Shown here piece by piece: positions 25,948 through 34,952 of a DNA stretch of 64,000 bases. A program made the position numbers and the translations under genes. Under the pieces are notes generated by a model. That model was not told where the DNA came from. It saw only the letters and a list, made by a program, of their open reading frames with translations, and did not search any database. The stretch's first letter is position 1, and the number at the start of each line of letters is the position of its first letter. The DNA comes from an uncultured Saprospiraceae bacterium (GTDB lineage: Bacteria > Bacteroidota > Bacteroidia > Chitinophagales > Saprospiraceae): assembly GCA_937951615.1 (NCBI GenBank), contig CALFBH010000012.1, positions 97,521 through 161,520 of the forward strand. Reading direction: 5' to 3'.

Positions 25948-26651
25948 ATGAAAAACATTATTTTAGTTGGTATCGGATTCCTGATAAGTATCAGTCAATT
26001 ATCCGCTCAAGACATTAAACAAGACCCAAACACCATCAAGGTCACTGGCGAGTCTATTATTCAGCTTTCGCCCAATGAGATTATTCTTGCATTAGATATG
26101 AAGAATACTATTCGGAAGATAATAAGCAAAAAACGACCATTGATGTGATTGAAAAGCAACTTATAAAAGCTTTAAAAACAGCAGGTATTAAAGACAAAAA
26201 CATCACTTATTCCGCCGTGCAAATGCACCGGGATTATGACCGGGTTAAACGAAAATATTATAATAATCGACTGTATAAAACAATCAATGTATGCGTGTAT
26301 GCTGCCGATGAGATTGCTGAACTTATAGCGATACTTGAAAAAGACGGTCTGCTAGATAAAGAGGTTACGAATTTCGGAGTTGGAGAGCTGCGCCATACTG
26401 ATATGGAAAAATATAAACAGCAGGCAAAAGTAGAAGCGATTCAGGATGCGCAAGCCAAAGCAAAACTGATTCTTAGCACAATGGGGAAAAAACTTGGGAA
26501 TATTAGTACAATAGAGGAAATATCTGCCCAGAGAAATTCAACAGATAATAGTCAGGGTTTTTATGGAACGGCTACGCCTGCGAGTACAAATACAGGGATG
26601 TCTCCGATTACGATTACTTATAAATTGGAAGCTGTGTTTGAGATTAAATAG
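25948..26651 (+). pseudogene. SIMPL (DUF541) family gene with a frameshift
   Basis: A signal peptide (MKNIILVGIGFLISISQLSA) and SIMPL start (IKVTGESIIQLSPNEIILAL) run in one frame to TGA at 26146. The rest of the domain continues in another frame to 26651. Near 26104 the DNA reads ATGAAGAATACTATTCGG. Adding one G (ATG AAG GAA TAC TAT TCG) would restore MKEYYSEDNKQKTTIDVIEK, as expected for the family. Either the gene has lost one base or the assembly has an error. SIMPL proteins are small envelope proteins, often oligomeric; their function is poorly known. A second SIMPL gene follows at 26879. Confidence 0.75.
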
Positions 26652-26660
26652 ATATGCTGT

Positions 26661-26730
26661 CCAGCTAATTTCGGCTTCGCTCAACCAGCTAACTAACAGT
26701 TGCCTGAGCGGAGTCGAAGGCAACTGTCTG
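26661..26730. repeat. GAGCGGAGTCGAA hairpin repeat
   Basis: CAGTTGCCTGAGCGGAGTCG (from 26697) followed by AAGGCAACTG forms a hairpin with GAGCGGAGTCGA in the loop. The same loop sequence recurs three times at 39393-39509. The remainder of the 227-bp gap shows nothing clear. Confidence 0.65.
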
Positions 26731-26878
26731 CATCAAATAAAAAAAGACATCGGCCACCTCAAACCCCCAATGCTGCTCAACACCCAAAAAAAGCAATATT
26801 AAAGTTAGCGACTGATGTCTTAAATTAGCATCCCTTGCTGGCACAAAGATAGAAAAAAATAATAGATTTAAAATGATT

Positions 26879-27862
26879 ATGAAAAATATTCTTATAATTT
26901 TAATTAGCATGTTGATTGTATTCCGATTAACAGCACAACAGACAGGGAATTATAATTACGATAATCGTAACCGCACACAACACGCGCTCAATACGCCCAT
27001 TGCCAATGCGCTGCTTCAGCAGGATAATGTTATCCTATTGGATATTAAGGGCTTAATGAACAAAACAGCGGATTCTTACCTTGCGATTTTCAATATGACG
27101 CAGGTTGGTGCAACAGCGATTGAGACCAATGCCATGATGAATACACGCATTGATGCTTTAAGTGCAGCATTGGTCAAACATGGTGTCCCGACAGACGATA
27201 TTTTTGTAGATATGATGTCCTTTGTTCCTGTGTATGAATATCAGGTAGAAAGACGGAAATTCAGTAAAAATTTCAACGAGGTTCCTGCTGGATTTGAGTT
27301 GCAGAAAAATATTCACATTCGTTATACTGATGCTAAAAAATTAGATCATATCGTGACTGCTGCCGCAGAACATGAAATTTATGACCTGATTACAGTCGAA
27401 CATTTTGTGAAAGACACCGAGGCGGTGTATAATGAGTTGCGCAAACAGGCAATTGATTTTGCGCAGAAAAAACTTAAAGACTATGAACGAATTGGTATTG
27501 AACTAGACACCGTGTATCATGTTTTATCCGAAGAAAAAAATGCTACTTTTCCAGTCAATCGTTACCAGCAATATCAGGCAGTTTGTCGGAGTTCTATTGA
27601 GGCTGCCAGAAAACGGCAGACGGTGAATAATATTCGTCAGCCGAAAACCATGTTTTACAACAAAATGCCTTATGAACCTTACGATATTATCATCAATCCT
27701 GAAATTATGGAGCCTGCTGTGCAGTACACTTATAATTTGAAGGTGAAGTATATTATAAAAGAGCGTTCTCCTCTTGTACAAGTGAAACGGGAAAAAGAGT
27801 TTATTTTGCTGACACCTGAGGGTGTGATGAAGACCTTGAAAGTAGGGGAGGAGGGCAGCTAG
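26879..27862 (+). CDS. SIMPL-family exported protein
   Basis: 327 residues from ATG 26879, chosen because MKNILIILISMLIVFRLTA matches the signal start of the neighbouring SIMPL gene; ATG 26873 adds two residues. The body has the SIMPL course: an early beta region with VILLDIKGLMNKTAD, then VKHGVPTDDIFVDMMSFVPV, then a segment like DAKKLDHIVTAAAEHEIYDL, and ELRKQAIDFAQKKLKDYERI. It is longer than the typical 230-residue member, with a C-terminal extension holding a second strand set (VQYTYNLKVKYII). Likely periplasmic; function unknown. Confidence 0.75.
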   Translation: MKNILIILISMLIVFRLTAQQTGNYNYDNRNRTQHALNTPIANALLQQDNVILLDIKGLMNKTADSYLAIFNMTQVGATAIETNAMMNTRIDALSAALVKHGVPTDDIFVDMMSFVPVYEYQVERRKFSKNFNEVPAGFELQKNIHIRYTDAKKLDHIVTAAAEHEIYDLITVEHFVKDTEAVYNELRKQAIDFAQKKLKDYERIGIELDTVYHVLSEEKNATFPVNRYQQYQAVCRSSIEAARKRQTVNNIRQPKTMFYNKMPYEPYDIIINPEIMEPAVQYTYNLKVKYIIKERSPLVQVKREKEFILLTPEGVMKTLKVGEEGS

Positions 27863-27891
27863 GCTGGGTTGCGCATCGGGACTTTTTTTGA

Positions 27892-27966
27892 ACCACTAAA
27901 GGACTAAGTAACACTAAGAAGTCGTAAGAGGAAACAAACCTTATTGACCCTTAGTCCTTTAGTGGT
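27892..27966. repeat. Inverted repeat ACCACTAAAGGACTAAG...
   Basis: Two perfect 17-bp arms (27892-27908, 27950-27966) around a 41-bp centre, between convergent genes, where it could terminate both transcripts. Confidence 0.7.
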
Positions 27967-27997
27967 AAAAAAAATAAGTGTCCTTCAATCTCTACAT

Positions 27998-28792
27998 CTA
28001 CCGACAACTCAAATCAAACATCCGTTCAATATCCGCTTCGTACAACTGGTCGATATAAGCACCACCGGGATTACCGTGAATATAATTTTTATACAATAGA
28101 GCTTTTTTAAATTGTTTGCAAGCCAAGTCCTTCTGATTTTGCTGTTGATGCACAAGTCCTTTATGATAATAAGCTTCGGGACATTTATCCCATTTATCCA
28201 TAATAATATCAAAATCTGCTAAAGCACCTGCTGCATCGCCGGACTTAAATTTTGCCATTCCTCTATACATAAATAGATAAATATCCACGCCATCAATACC
28301 AAATTTGGCGACAGCCTCATCAAAAATATCAATCGCTTTTTGATAATCACCCATTTGTTTATAAGCTATGCCCATACGCTCGTAAGCACTTCCGGGAATA
28401 ATAATATCAACATGGTTTTTCAATTGAATAGAGGTCTTGAAATCTTCAATAGCTCCCTCATAATCTCCTAAGTCCATCAACTTGACAGCTCCCCTGTAAT
28501 TGGCATACATAAAAGGATCTAATTCCACAGCTTTGCTTAGTGAAGCCATGCCTTCCACATACTCGCCCTTGTTGAATAAAGGCACTGCTTTTCGATAAGG
28601 CAGCCAGGCATTATCTGGATTTTTTTTGATAAGTTGATCGATTGTGGCATACCAGTTGGGCGAACCATAACCAGCTTTTTCCAATTGCCCTCGCCAGATG
28701 GCTTCATCGTCGACCTTAGTAGGCTGGCAGGCTGTAATGCTAAGTAATATCAAGACACCAACACACCAACACATCAATACTTTTTCACTCAT
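27998..28792 (-). CDS. TPR-repeat lipoprotein
   Basis: 264 residues: a lipoprotein signal (CVGVLILLSITAC), then several tetratricopeptide repeats (for example YRGAVKLMDLGDYEGAIEDF, then YKQMGDYQKAIDIFDEAV, then FKSGDAAGALADFDIIMD). TPRs scaffold protein contacts, here probably at the periplasmic face of a membrane. The start codon overlaps the stop of the upstream lipoprotein gene by 4 bp. The signal-peptide coding region contains a CACCAACACA-type run like those in nearby intergenic arrays. Confidence 0.8.
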   Translation of the reverse strand: MSEKVLMCWCVGVLILLSITACQPTKVDDEAIWRGQLEKAGYGSPNWYATIDQLIKKNPDNAWLPYRKAVPLFNKGEYVEGMASLSKAVELDPFMYANYRGAVKLMDLGDYEGAIEDFKTSIQLKNHVDIIIPGSAYERMGIAYKQMGDYQKAIDIFDEAVAKFGIDGVDIYLFMYRGMAKFKSGDAAGALADFDIIMDKWDKCPEAYYHKGLVHQQQNQKDLACKQFKKALLYKNYIHGNPGGAYIDQLYEADIERMFDLSCR

Positions 28793-29856
28793 AACATAAT
28801 CGCTTTAATAGCTCCTTTTTGTATGCTGAAAGTAATTATTTTCCGCTCATCATAAACTTGTCCGTCTAGCTCCAATGGAATCCATTTATCCATTTTTTTT
28901 GCTAATTGCATCAATTGCTCCGAAATGCCAGGGACAAAATTATAAGACTTATAATTAGCATCCATTTCTAAAGTCTCAAATTCGCCGGATGCTCCTTCGC
29001 AATTGATGACAAAACGCAAGGTGATAAAACCACTTTCTTTTACGCCTTTCGGAGCTTTATAGTGGGTATAGAAATAGTCTTCAATAGCTTTACCGCCGCC
29101 TTCATAATTTTTACCCGCAGGAAGATTGCCTCGGAGACCATAAACATGGCAACGCTGGAAAGTCCGTTCTTTTTTCAGGATTTCAAAATTCGGCTTATCT
29201 GTTGATTTTGCGCAGGATAATTCTCGTTTTCCAGTTTCATTCCATATCGAAAAATTTAATTGATTCTCTGCTGCTTTTGTGATTTGCATAACCCGTGCCG
29301 ACTGATCCAGGTTGCAGTTTTCCCAGTATCCGTTTTGGTATAAAAAAGCATATTGCCCATATTTTTCAATATTCCAACAACGCATATTTATTGCTCCTTG
29401 TCCATCTTCTGTAATGAGTTTTTCCACATCAAAATGAAATTTATACTGACCATCTATCCAGGAAGCATTTTCAATATATGCACGCAATTCTTCTGTAGTT
29501 TTTTCAATAGGTGCGTCTTTGGCCCGACGAAACAAAAAACGATAATTATTGGCACTCAGCAAACTATCATCTGAAAGTGCCAGTAGGTCATAATCTATTG
29601 TGTCAACGCTAAGTATATTGCCATTCAGAGACCAGGGATAGACCTTTTCTTCTTTTCCTATTCGCTTCGCGGTCACCATTCCATCAGCACGATACTCATT
29701 CAAAACAGGTTGTGGTAAATTGGGCTGGTATTCCAAATGCACGCCGAGCCACAGCCCATATAATTCCTGCTCACTGTTAGGCAACTGGCACTGACTCAGG
29801 AAAAAAACGAGCAACAAAAGAAATGTACAAGGGTAAACATATTTAAAAATATTCAT
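28789..29856 (-). CDS. Lipoprotein with TonB-C-like C-terminus
   Basis: 355 residues from ATG 29856, giving a lipoprotein signal (MNIFKYVYPCTFLLLLVFFL, then SQC); a start at 29874 adds six residues. The middle is beta-rich and includes a lipocalin-like WLGVHLEYQPN segment. The last 100 residues (ESGFITLRFVINCEGASGEF, then ISEQLMQLAKKMDKWIPLEL) resemble the TonB C-terminal fold seen in many Bacteroidota envelope proteins. It is coupled to the TPR lipoprotein downstream. Role unknown; a shared envelope complex is plausible. Confidence 0.65.
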   Translation of the reverse strand: MNIFKYVYPCTFLLLLVFFLSQCQLPNSEQELYGLWLGVHLEYQPNLPQPVLNEYRADGMVTAKRIGKEEKVYPWSLNGNILSVDTIDYDLLALSDDSLLSANNYRFLFRRAKDAPIEKTTEELRAYIENASWIDGQYKFHFDVEKLITEDGQGAINMRCWNIEKYGQYAFLYQNGYWENCNLDQSARVMQITKAAENQLNFSIWNETGKRELSCAKSTDKPNFEILKKERTFQRCHVYGLRGNLPAGKNYEGGGKAIEDYFYTHYKAPKGVKESGFITLRFVINCEGASGEFETLEMDANYKSYNFVPGISEQLMQLAKKMDKWIPLELDGQVYDERKIITFSIQKGAIKAIML

Positions 29857-29886
29857 TTGTATAATAAATTTCACAGCAATACAATA

Positions 29887-29905
29887 TATTTTTGTGACAA
29901 ATATA
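29887..29905. promoter_or_regulatory. Divergent pair of -7 boxes
   Basis: TATTTTTG at 29887-29894 on the plus strand faces the SGNH hydrolase gene. TATATTTG at 29898-29905 on the minus strand faces the lipoprotein operon. The two boxes are 3 bp apart, so the promoters must overlap and may compete. Confidence 0.45.
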
Positions 29906-29960
29906 ATTATCTAATTTTCTGTAAAGACAAATCTGAATGGGTTTAACAAAACGCTAATAC

Positions 29961-31109
29961 ATGAAAAAGTTTTTTAAGACCTTATTAATTAATATACTGC
30001 TGCTTTTGGCACTGCTGACGCTCATTGATCCGTTTTTCAATAGAGCAGATATGAACCATACGACAAAAGTAAACCGGGGACTGGTGATTCGGGAATTTCC
30101 GCCACATTCAGATTTCTATAAAAAACCGCCTGATCATTACATCACTGAAACGCAGCAATTGGAACAAAAAAAATATCGTGTGCGAACTGATGCAAATGGA
30201 TTTATTATTGGCGAACATACACAGCAAGATAAAGCAAAGGCAGATGTTATTTTTTTTGGCGGTAGTACTACTGAATGTTTATACGTCGATGAAAATAAAA
30301 GATTCCCTTATGTTGTGGGCGAACAACTCAGCAACAAGACATCCGGAGAAAAGTTGCAGGTTTTAAATAGCGGTCTTAGCCATAGCCATAGCCTACATTC
30401 TATCCATAATTTATTGGCAAAAGGCAGACCCTTAGAACCCAAAATTGTGGTGTGGATGCATAATATCAATGACCTTACCTTATTGACTAAAACTGGCGAC
30501 TATGGTACTGCACCCGAAACACGGACTTTGATGCAGACTTTCGATAATGAACCTGCACATACATTAAGTGTTTTGAAAAGGATAGAACATTTTTTTACGG
30601 CAATCAGAGAGCTATTATTTCCGAATATTTACTTTCGTCTTGCCACACTTCATTATGAAATAAGAACCCCAGATAGTGTAGATGAATGGAGTGCATTGAG
30701 AGATAAAAATACCTTTGATTATGATACCATTGAACAAAAGTTTGAACAATCCTTATCTGCATTCATTCAATTGTCCCGTGCTTATGATATGGAAGTGGTT
30801 TTAATGACCCAATTTAACAGGCTTGACCCCGCAGATAATTTTATTAGGGAAATTTATTCTCGTTACCATCAGAAAGATTTGGATTATGATACGTTTTGTG
30901 AATACTATAAAAAATTCAATAATAAAATAAGAGAAGTTGCCCAGCGTGAAGGTTTATTATTGATAGACCTCGCTGCTGAAATGGAATCTACAAATACTTA
31001 TCTCTGCGATGCTGTTCACTTGAATAATAAGGGAAGTGAACGGGTCGCTGATATTATTTCAAACCAATTAGAAGAACATTATCCCGATTTTATAAGATTG
31101 ACAAAATAG
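29961..31109 (+). CDS. Membrane-anchored SGNH/GDSL-type hydrolase
   Basis: 382 residues. An N-terminal helix (KTLLINILLLLALLTLI) anchors or exports it. The SGNH fold follows: block I FFGGSTTECLYVDE supplies the Ser nucleophile, NSGLSHSHSLHSI fits block II, WMHNINDLT fits block III, and DAVHLNNKGSERVAD gives the Asp-x-x-His pair. Such enzymes are esterases or acetyl-transfer/deacetylation enzymes acting on polysaccharides. No glycan cluster surrounds it, so the substrate stays open. The next gene is a TonB receptor, 79 bp on. Confidence 0.8.
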   Translation: MKKFFKTLLINILLLLALLTLIDPFFNRADMNHTTKVNRGLVIREFPPHSDFYKKPPDHYITETQQLEQKKYRVRTDANGFIIGEHTQQDKAKADVIFFGGSTTECLYVDENKRFPYVVGEQLSNKTSGEKLQVLNSGLSHSHSLHSIHNLLAKGRPLEPKIVVWMHNINDLTLLTKTGDYGTAPETRTLMQTFDNEPAHTLSVLKRIEHFFTAIRELLFPNIYFRLATLHYEIRTPDSVDEWSALRDKNTFDYDTIEQKFEQSLSAFIQLSRAYDMEVVLMTQFNRLDPADNFIREIYSRYHQKDLDYDTFCEYYKKFNNKIREVAQREGLLLIDLAAEMESTNTYLCDAVHLNNKGSERVADIISNQLEEHYPDFIRLTK

Positions 31110-31188
31110 ATATGGAAAAATGGCTGAATATTTGCGGAATAAATGCAACTTTGCCTCTCTATTGCCTACAAGAACAAAACAATAAAAA

Positions 31189-33498
31189 ATGAATATAAAA
31201 CTTTTTCTACTCATCCCGTTTCTATTTATTGGTATTACGCTTTCTGCGCAAGATAAATTTACGGTTAGCGGTTATGTCAAAGACGCAGATAATGGTGAGA
31301 CATTAATCGGTGTTTCTATTTATGAAAACGAACTACAGGACGGTACGACCACCAATGCTTATGGTTTTTATTCGATTACACTACCAGCCGGTCAGGTCGA
31401 ATTGACCTATTCCTACATCGGTTTTGACGATAATATTCAGGCACTGACGCTGGATAAAGATGTGAGCTTGGATGTCGAAATTTCTACGGGATCAGAGCAA
31501 TTGCAAGAAATTGTAGTCACGGCAAACTCTGCAAGAGAGCAGGTCCAGTCCACGCAGATGAGTGTAGAGCGCATCAGCATGAAAGAAGCAAAAGCTCTAC
31601 CCGCCCTCTTTGGTGAAGTCGATATTATCAAAACACTACAACTCAAGCCAGGTGTCAGTAGTGGGGGAGAGGGGACTTCTGGGCTGATTGTGCGCGGTGG
31701 TGGACCCGATCAAAATCTTATTATTCTCGATGAGGCTATTGTGTATAATCCGTCTCACCTTTTTGGCTTTTTTAGTACCTTCAATTCGGATGCTGTCAAG
31801 GATGTACAATTGTATAAAGGAGGTTTTCCTTCGCAATATGGTGGACGACTTTCCTCCGTCATTGATGTGAAACTCAAAGAAGGCAATCGCAAGAAATTTT
31901 CGGGTGCAGGTGGCTTAGGGCTTATTGCTTCCCGACTTACCCTCGAAGGCCCTATCGTGAAAGATAAAGGTTCTTTTATCGTTTCAGGACGACGAACTTA
32001 TGCAGACATCATCACAAGAGCTGTGAATAATGCAAATGCAGACAATCCCGATTATAATAAAATTCCCGACTACTTTTTTTATGATTTAAATACGAAAATC
32101 AATTATGACCTAGGAAAAAACGACCGCATATTTCTGAGTGCCTACTTTGGTCGGGATGCGTTTATTTTCAATGATGAAGATTTTGATTTCAAATTTGACT
32201 GGGGCAACTTCACGACGACTGCCCGCTGGAATCACATTTATAATCCCCGCCTGTTTTCCAACATGACCTTTACCTTTTCGGATTATAATTATTTGATTAA
32301 GAATAAATTTGATGCTTTTAGTTTTGAAGTGGGGTCAGGTATTCGGGATTATAATGCAAAAATTGATTTTTATAATGAGCCGAATAGCCGAAACAGCCTG
32401 AAGTTTGGAGCAGATTGGACTTTCCATGAGTTCAATGTCGGACGCCTGCGTGCAGAAGAGGAAGGGCAGGAAGAGCCTCTGTTTGAATCGAGAACCGACT
32501 ACTCTGGCTGGGAAGCCAATGCTTATATTTCTGATGATTTTGAAGTTAGTAAAAAACTTAAAATCAATGCAGGACTCCGTTTATCTTCTTTTTACAGCGA
32601 TTCTACTTTTTATGCGGGTATTGAGCCGCGTTTTTCAATGCGCTACAGCCTAAAAGACAATATTTCGCTCAAGGCGAGTTATACCCGAATGAACCAGTAT
32701 ATTCACTTGGTGTCTAGTTCGGGGGCATCTTTGCCGACAGATATTTGGTATCCTTCCAACAGCGTGGTCAAGCCACAAGTATCTGACCAAGTAGCTGCGG
32801 GTATTTCAGTATCCATTGGTAATCAGTTTTTATTGAGTAATGAAATTTATTATAAATGGCAAAGACGCCAGATTGATTTTCGGGATGGCGCAGATATTTT
32901 CATCAACCCAAATCTGAATGACGAGTTTGTTTTCGGAAAAGGGTATAGCTATGGGAATGAAATTTATTTGGAGAAAAAAGAAGGCAAACTGACCGGCTGG
33001 GTTGGCTACACATTGTCTTGGTCGTGGCGCGAATTTGATGCTATCAATAATGGCAATCGCTTCTCGCCCCGTTTCGACCGCCGACATGACGCCTCTGTTG
33101 TTTTATTATATGAATTGAATCGCAAGTTTACGTTCACAGGTGCGTGGGTATATAATACTGGGAATGCCATCTCCCTTCCGGAAGCTCGCTTTTTTCTACA
33201 GGATATTCCAGGACAGGATGGTGGACAAATCGGTACAGTCTTTCAGGAGCGCAATAGCTTTCGCATGGCGTCCTATCACCGACTCGACCTGGGTATTGTG
33301 ATGAAGATGTTCCTCAATCGGGAAAATTTTGAAGGTGATCTCACATTCAATACTTATAACACTTATGACCGCAGAAATCCTTATTTTATCTATTTTGATA
33401 CCAATATAGATGATAATGGTGTGGTGACAGGTATTCAGGCAAAACAGGTTTCTTTATTTCCAATCTTGCCTTCAATAACTTTCAATTTTAGGTTTTAG
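31189..33498 (+). CDS. TonB-dependent receptor
   Basis: 769 residues: a signal peptide (LFLLIPFLFIGITLSAQ), a carboxypeptidase-regulatory-like domain (about 23-105; TVSGYVKDADNGETLIG), a plug (EVDIIKTLQLKPGVSSGGEG, then LIVRGGGPDQNLIILDEAIV), and a beta-barrel that ends FPILPSITFNFRF with the C-terminal Phe typical of BamA-assembled barrels. It imports an unidentified ligand. It is unrelated in detail to the 966-residue receptor at 18910 and follows the SGNH hydrolase gene, with which it may be co-transcribed. Confidence 0.88.
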   Translation: MNIKLFLLIPFLFIGITLSAQDKFTVSGYVKDADNGETLIGVSIYENELQDGTTTNAYGFYSITLPAGQVELTYSYIGFDDNIQALTLDKDVSLDVEISTGSEQLQEIVVTANSAREQVQSTQMSVERISMKEAKALPALFGEVDIIKTLQLKPGVSSGGEGTSGLIVRGGGPDQNLIILDEAIVYNPSHLFGFFSTFNSDAVKDVQLYKGGFPSQYGGRLSSVIDVKLKEGNRKKFSGAGGLGLIASRLTLEGPIVKDKGSFIVSGRRTYADIITRAVNNANADNPDYNKIPDYFFYDLNTKINYDLGKNDRIFLSAYFGRDAFIFNDEDFDFKFDWGNFTTTARWNHIYNPRLFSNMTFTFSDYNYLIKNKFDAFSFEVGSGIRDYNAKIDFYNEPNSRNSLKFGADWTFHEFNVGRLRAEEEGQEEPLFESRTDYSGWEANAYISDDFEVSKKLKINAGLRLSSFYSDSTFYAGIEPRFSMRYSLKDNISLKASYTRMNQYIHLVSSSGASLPTDIWYPSNSVVKPQVSDQVAAGISVSIGNQFLLSNEIYYKWQRRQIDFRDGADIFINPNLNDEFVFGKGYSYGNEIYLEKKEGKLTGWVGYTLSWSWREFDAINNGNRFSPRFDRRHDASVVLLYELNRKFTFTGAWVYNTGNAISLPEARFFLQDIPGQDGGQIGTVFQERNSFRMASYHRLDLGIVMKMFLNRENFEGDLTFNTYNTYDRRNPYFIYFDTNIDDNGVVTGIQAKQVSLFPILPSITFNFRF

Positions 33499-33529
33499 CA
33501 CCTGCTAATTAGCTATTTTCTCGCAAAGA

Positions 33530-33579
33530 CGCGAAGACGCAAAGTTTATTTCGCTTTGCGACTTTGCGCCTTTGCGAGA
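33530..33579. repeat. CGCAAAG-unit inverted arrays
   Basis: CTCGCAAAGACGCGAAGACG followed by CAAAG is mirrored by CTTTGCGACTTTGCGCCTTT and GCGAG. A related element with the same unit lies at 60893-60957. Non-coding; could act as a bidirectional terminator. Confidence 0.7.
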
Positions 33580-33584
33580 TTTTT

Positions 33585-33616
33585 TTTGCTGAAACCTTTT
33601 ATCATTTCTAAATTTG
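33585..33616 (+). promoter_or_regulatory. Promoter of the thiolase gene
   Basis: TTTG at 33585-33588 and TAAATTTG at 33609-33616 with a 20-bp spacer: the best match to the Bacteroidota -33/-7 consensus in the window. The ATG is 68 bp downstream. Confidence 0.6.
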
Positions 33617-33684
33617 CCGCAAAGAGACTTTCAGAGCGTCGAAAAAAGTCGTAAATTCCCACCAAGTAAAAATTACCTATTAAT

Positions 33685-34890
33685 ATGAACGAAGCCTATA
33701 TATACGATGCGATACGCACACCGCGTGGGCGAGGCAAAAAAAGCGGCAGCCTGCACGAAGTCAAACCCATAGATTTGCTCACAACCGTCCTCCATGCTTT
33801 ACGCGACCGGAATCAACTGGACACCAAAGAAGTGGACGATGTAGTCGTGGGTTGTGTAACACCAGTAGGGGAACAGGGAGCAGATATTGCCAAGACAGCA
33901 CTCTTGTATGCAGGTTGGGACGACAGCGTTCCTGGTACCCAAATCAATCGCTTCTGTGCCTCTGGTTTGGAAGCTGTGAATATAGCCGCCATGAAAATTC
34001 GTTCTGGTTGGGAAGACCTTGTGGTAGCAGGTGGTGTGGAAAGTATGAGTCGTGTACCCATGGGCAGCGACGGTGGCGCAATGGCTACCGACCCCGCAGT
34101 GAGTGCAGCAGTTGGTTTTGTACCACAGGGTATTGGTGCCGACTTGATTGCGACTATAGAAGGTTTTACCCGTGATGCTGTAGATAATTACGCTTTGCAG
34201 TCGCAGCAACGCGCCCATCACGCACAATCAAATGGTTATTTTGATAAATCCATTATACCTGTAACAGATCAGAATGGTCTGATGATTTTGGAAAAAGACG
34301 AACACCTGCGCCCTGATACAACACTGGAAACATTAAGCGGTTTGTCCCCTGCTTTTCAAATGATTGGTGAATTTGGTTTTGATGCAGTTGCCTTACAAAA
34401 ATATCCGACTATTGAGCGCGTACAACATGTCCATACACCTGGTAATTCATCAGGGATTGTAGATGGGGCGACTGTCGTGCTTATTGGCAATAAAGAAAAA
34501 GGTGAAGCACTGGGATTGAAGCCGCGTGCGCGCATCGTTTCTGTAGCAGCGACTTCCTCCGAGCCGACGATCATGCTACAAGGCCCTGCACCCGCAGCCC
34601 GTAAAGCCTTGCAAAAAGCAGGCATGACCGCAAAAGATATTGACCTCTGGGAAATGAATGAGGCTTTTGCTTCTCCGGTACTCAAATTTCAAAGAGAACT
34701 GGACATTCCAGACGATGTACTCAATGTGAATGGCGGTGCAATTTCGCTTGGACATCCACTTGGTGCAACTGGCGCAATGCTACTCGGTACGGTACTGGAT
34801 GAACTGGAACGCCGCAACCTGAATACAGCACTCATCACGCTTTGCGTAGGGGGAGGCATGGGCGTAGCAACTATTATTGAACGGGTTTGA
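33685..34890 (+). CDS. fadA: Acetyl-CoA C-acyltransferase (thiolase)
   Basis: 401 residues. The nucleophile Cys91 is in [10 protein letters not shown]. His357 lies in GHPLGATGA and Cys387 in LCVGGGMG, completing the thiolase active site. It cleaves 3-ketoacyl-CoA with CoA to release acetyl-CoA, the last step of fatty-acid beta-oxidation. The gene 62 bp downstream encodes the matching hydratase/dehydrogenase, so the pair forms a beta-oxidation operon. Biosynthetic thiolases look similar, but the neighbour argues for a degradative role. The symbol fadA is by role; fadI is equally possible. Confidence 0.88.
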   Translation: MNEAYIYDAIRTPRGRGKKSGSLHEVKPIDLLTTVLHALRDRNQLDTKEVDDVVVGCVTPVGEQGADIAKTALLYAGWDDSVPGTQINRFCASGLEAVNIAAMKIRSGWEDLVVAGGVESMSRVPMGSDGGAMATDPAVSAAVGFVPQGIGADLIATIEGFTRDAVDNYALQSQQRAHHAQSNGYFDKSIIPVTDQNGLMILEKDEHLRPDTTLETLSGLSPAFQMIGEFGFDAVALQKYPTIERVQHVHTPGNSSGIVDGATVVLIGNKEKGEALGLKPRARIVSVAATSSEPTIMLQGPAPAARKALQKAGMTAKDIDLWEMNEAFASPVLKFQRELDIPDDVLNVNGGAISLGHPLGATGAMLLGTVLDELERRNLNTALITLCVGGGMGVATIIERV

Positions 34891-34952
34891 TTTAAGACCT
34901 CACTACACTCAATAACATAATCAACTCAGTAACTCAATCAACTCAATCACCA

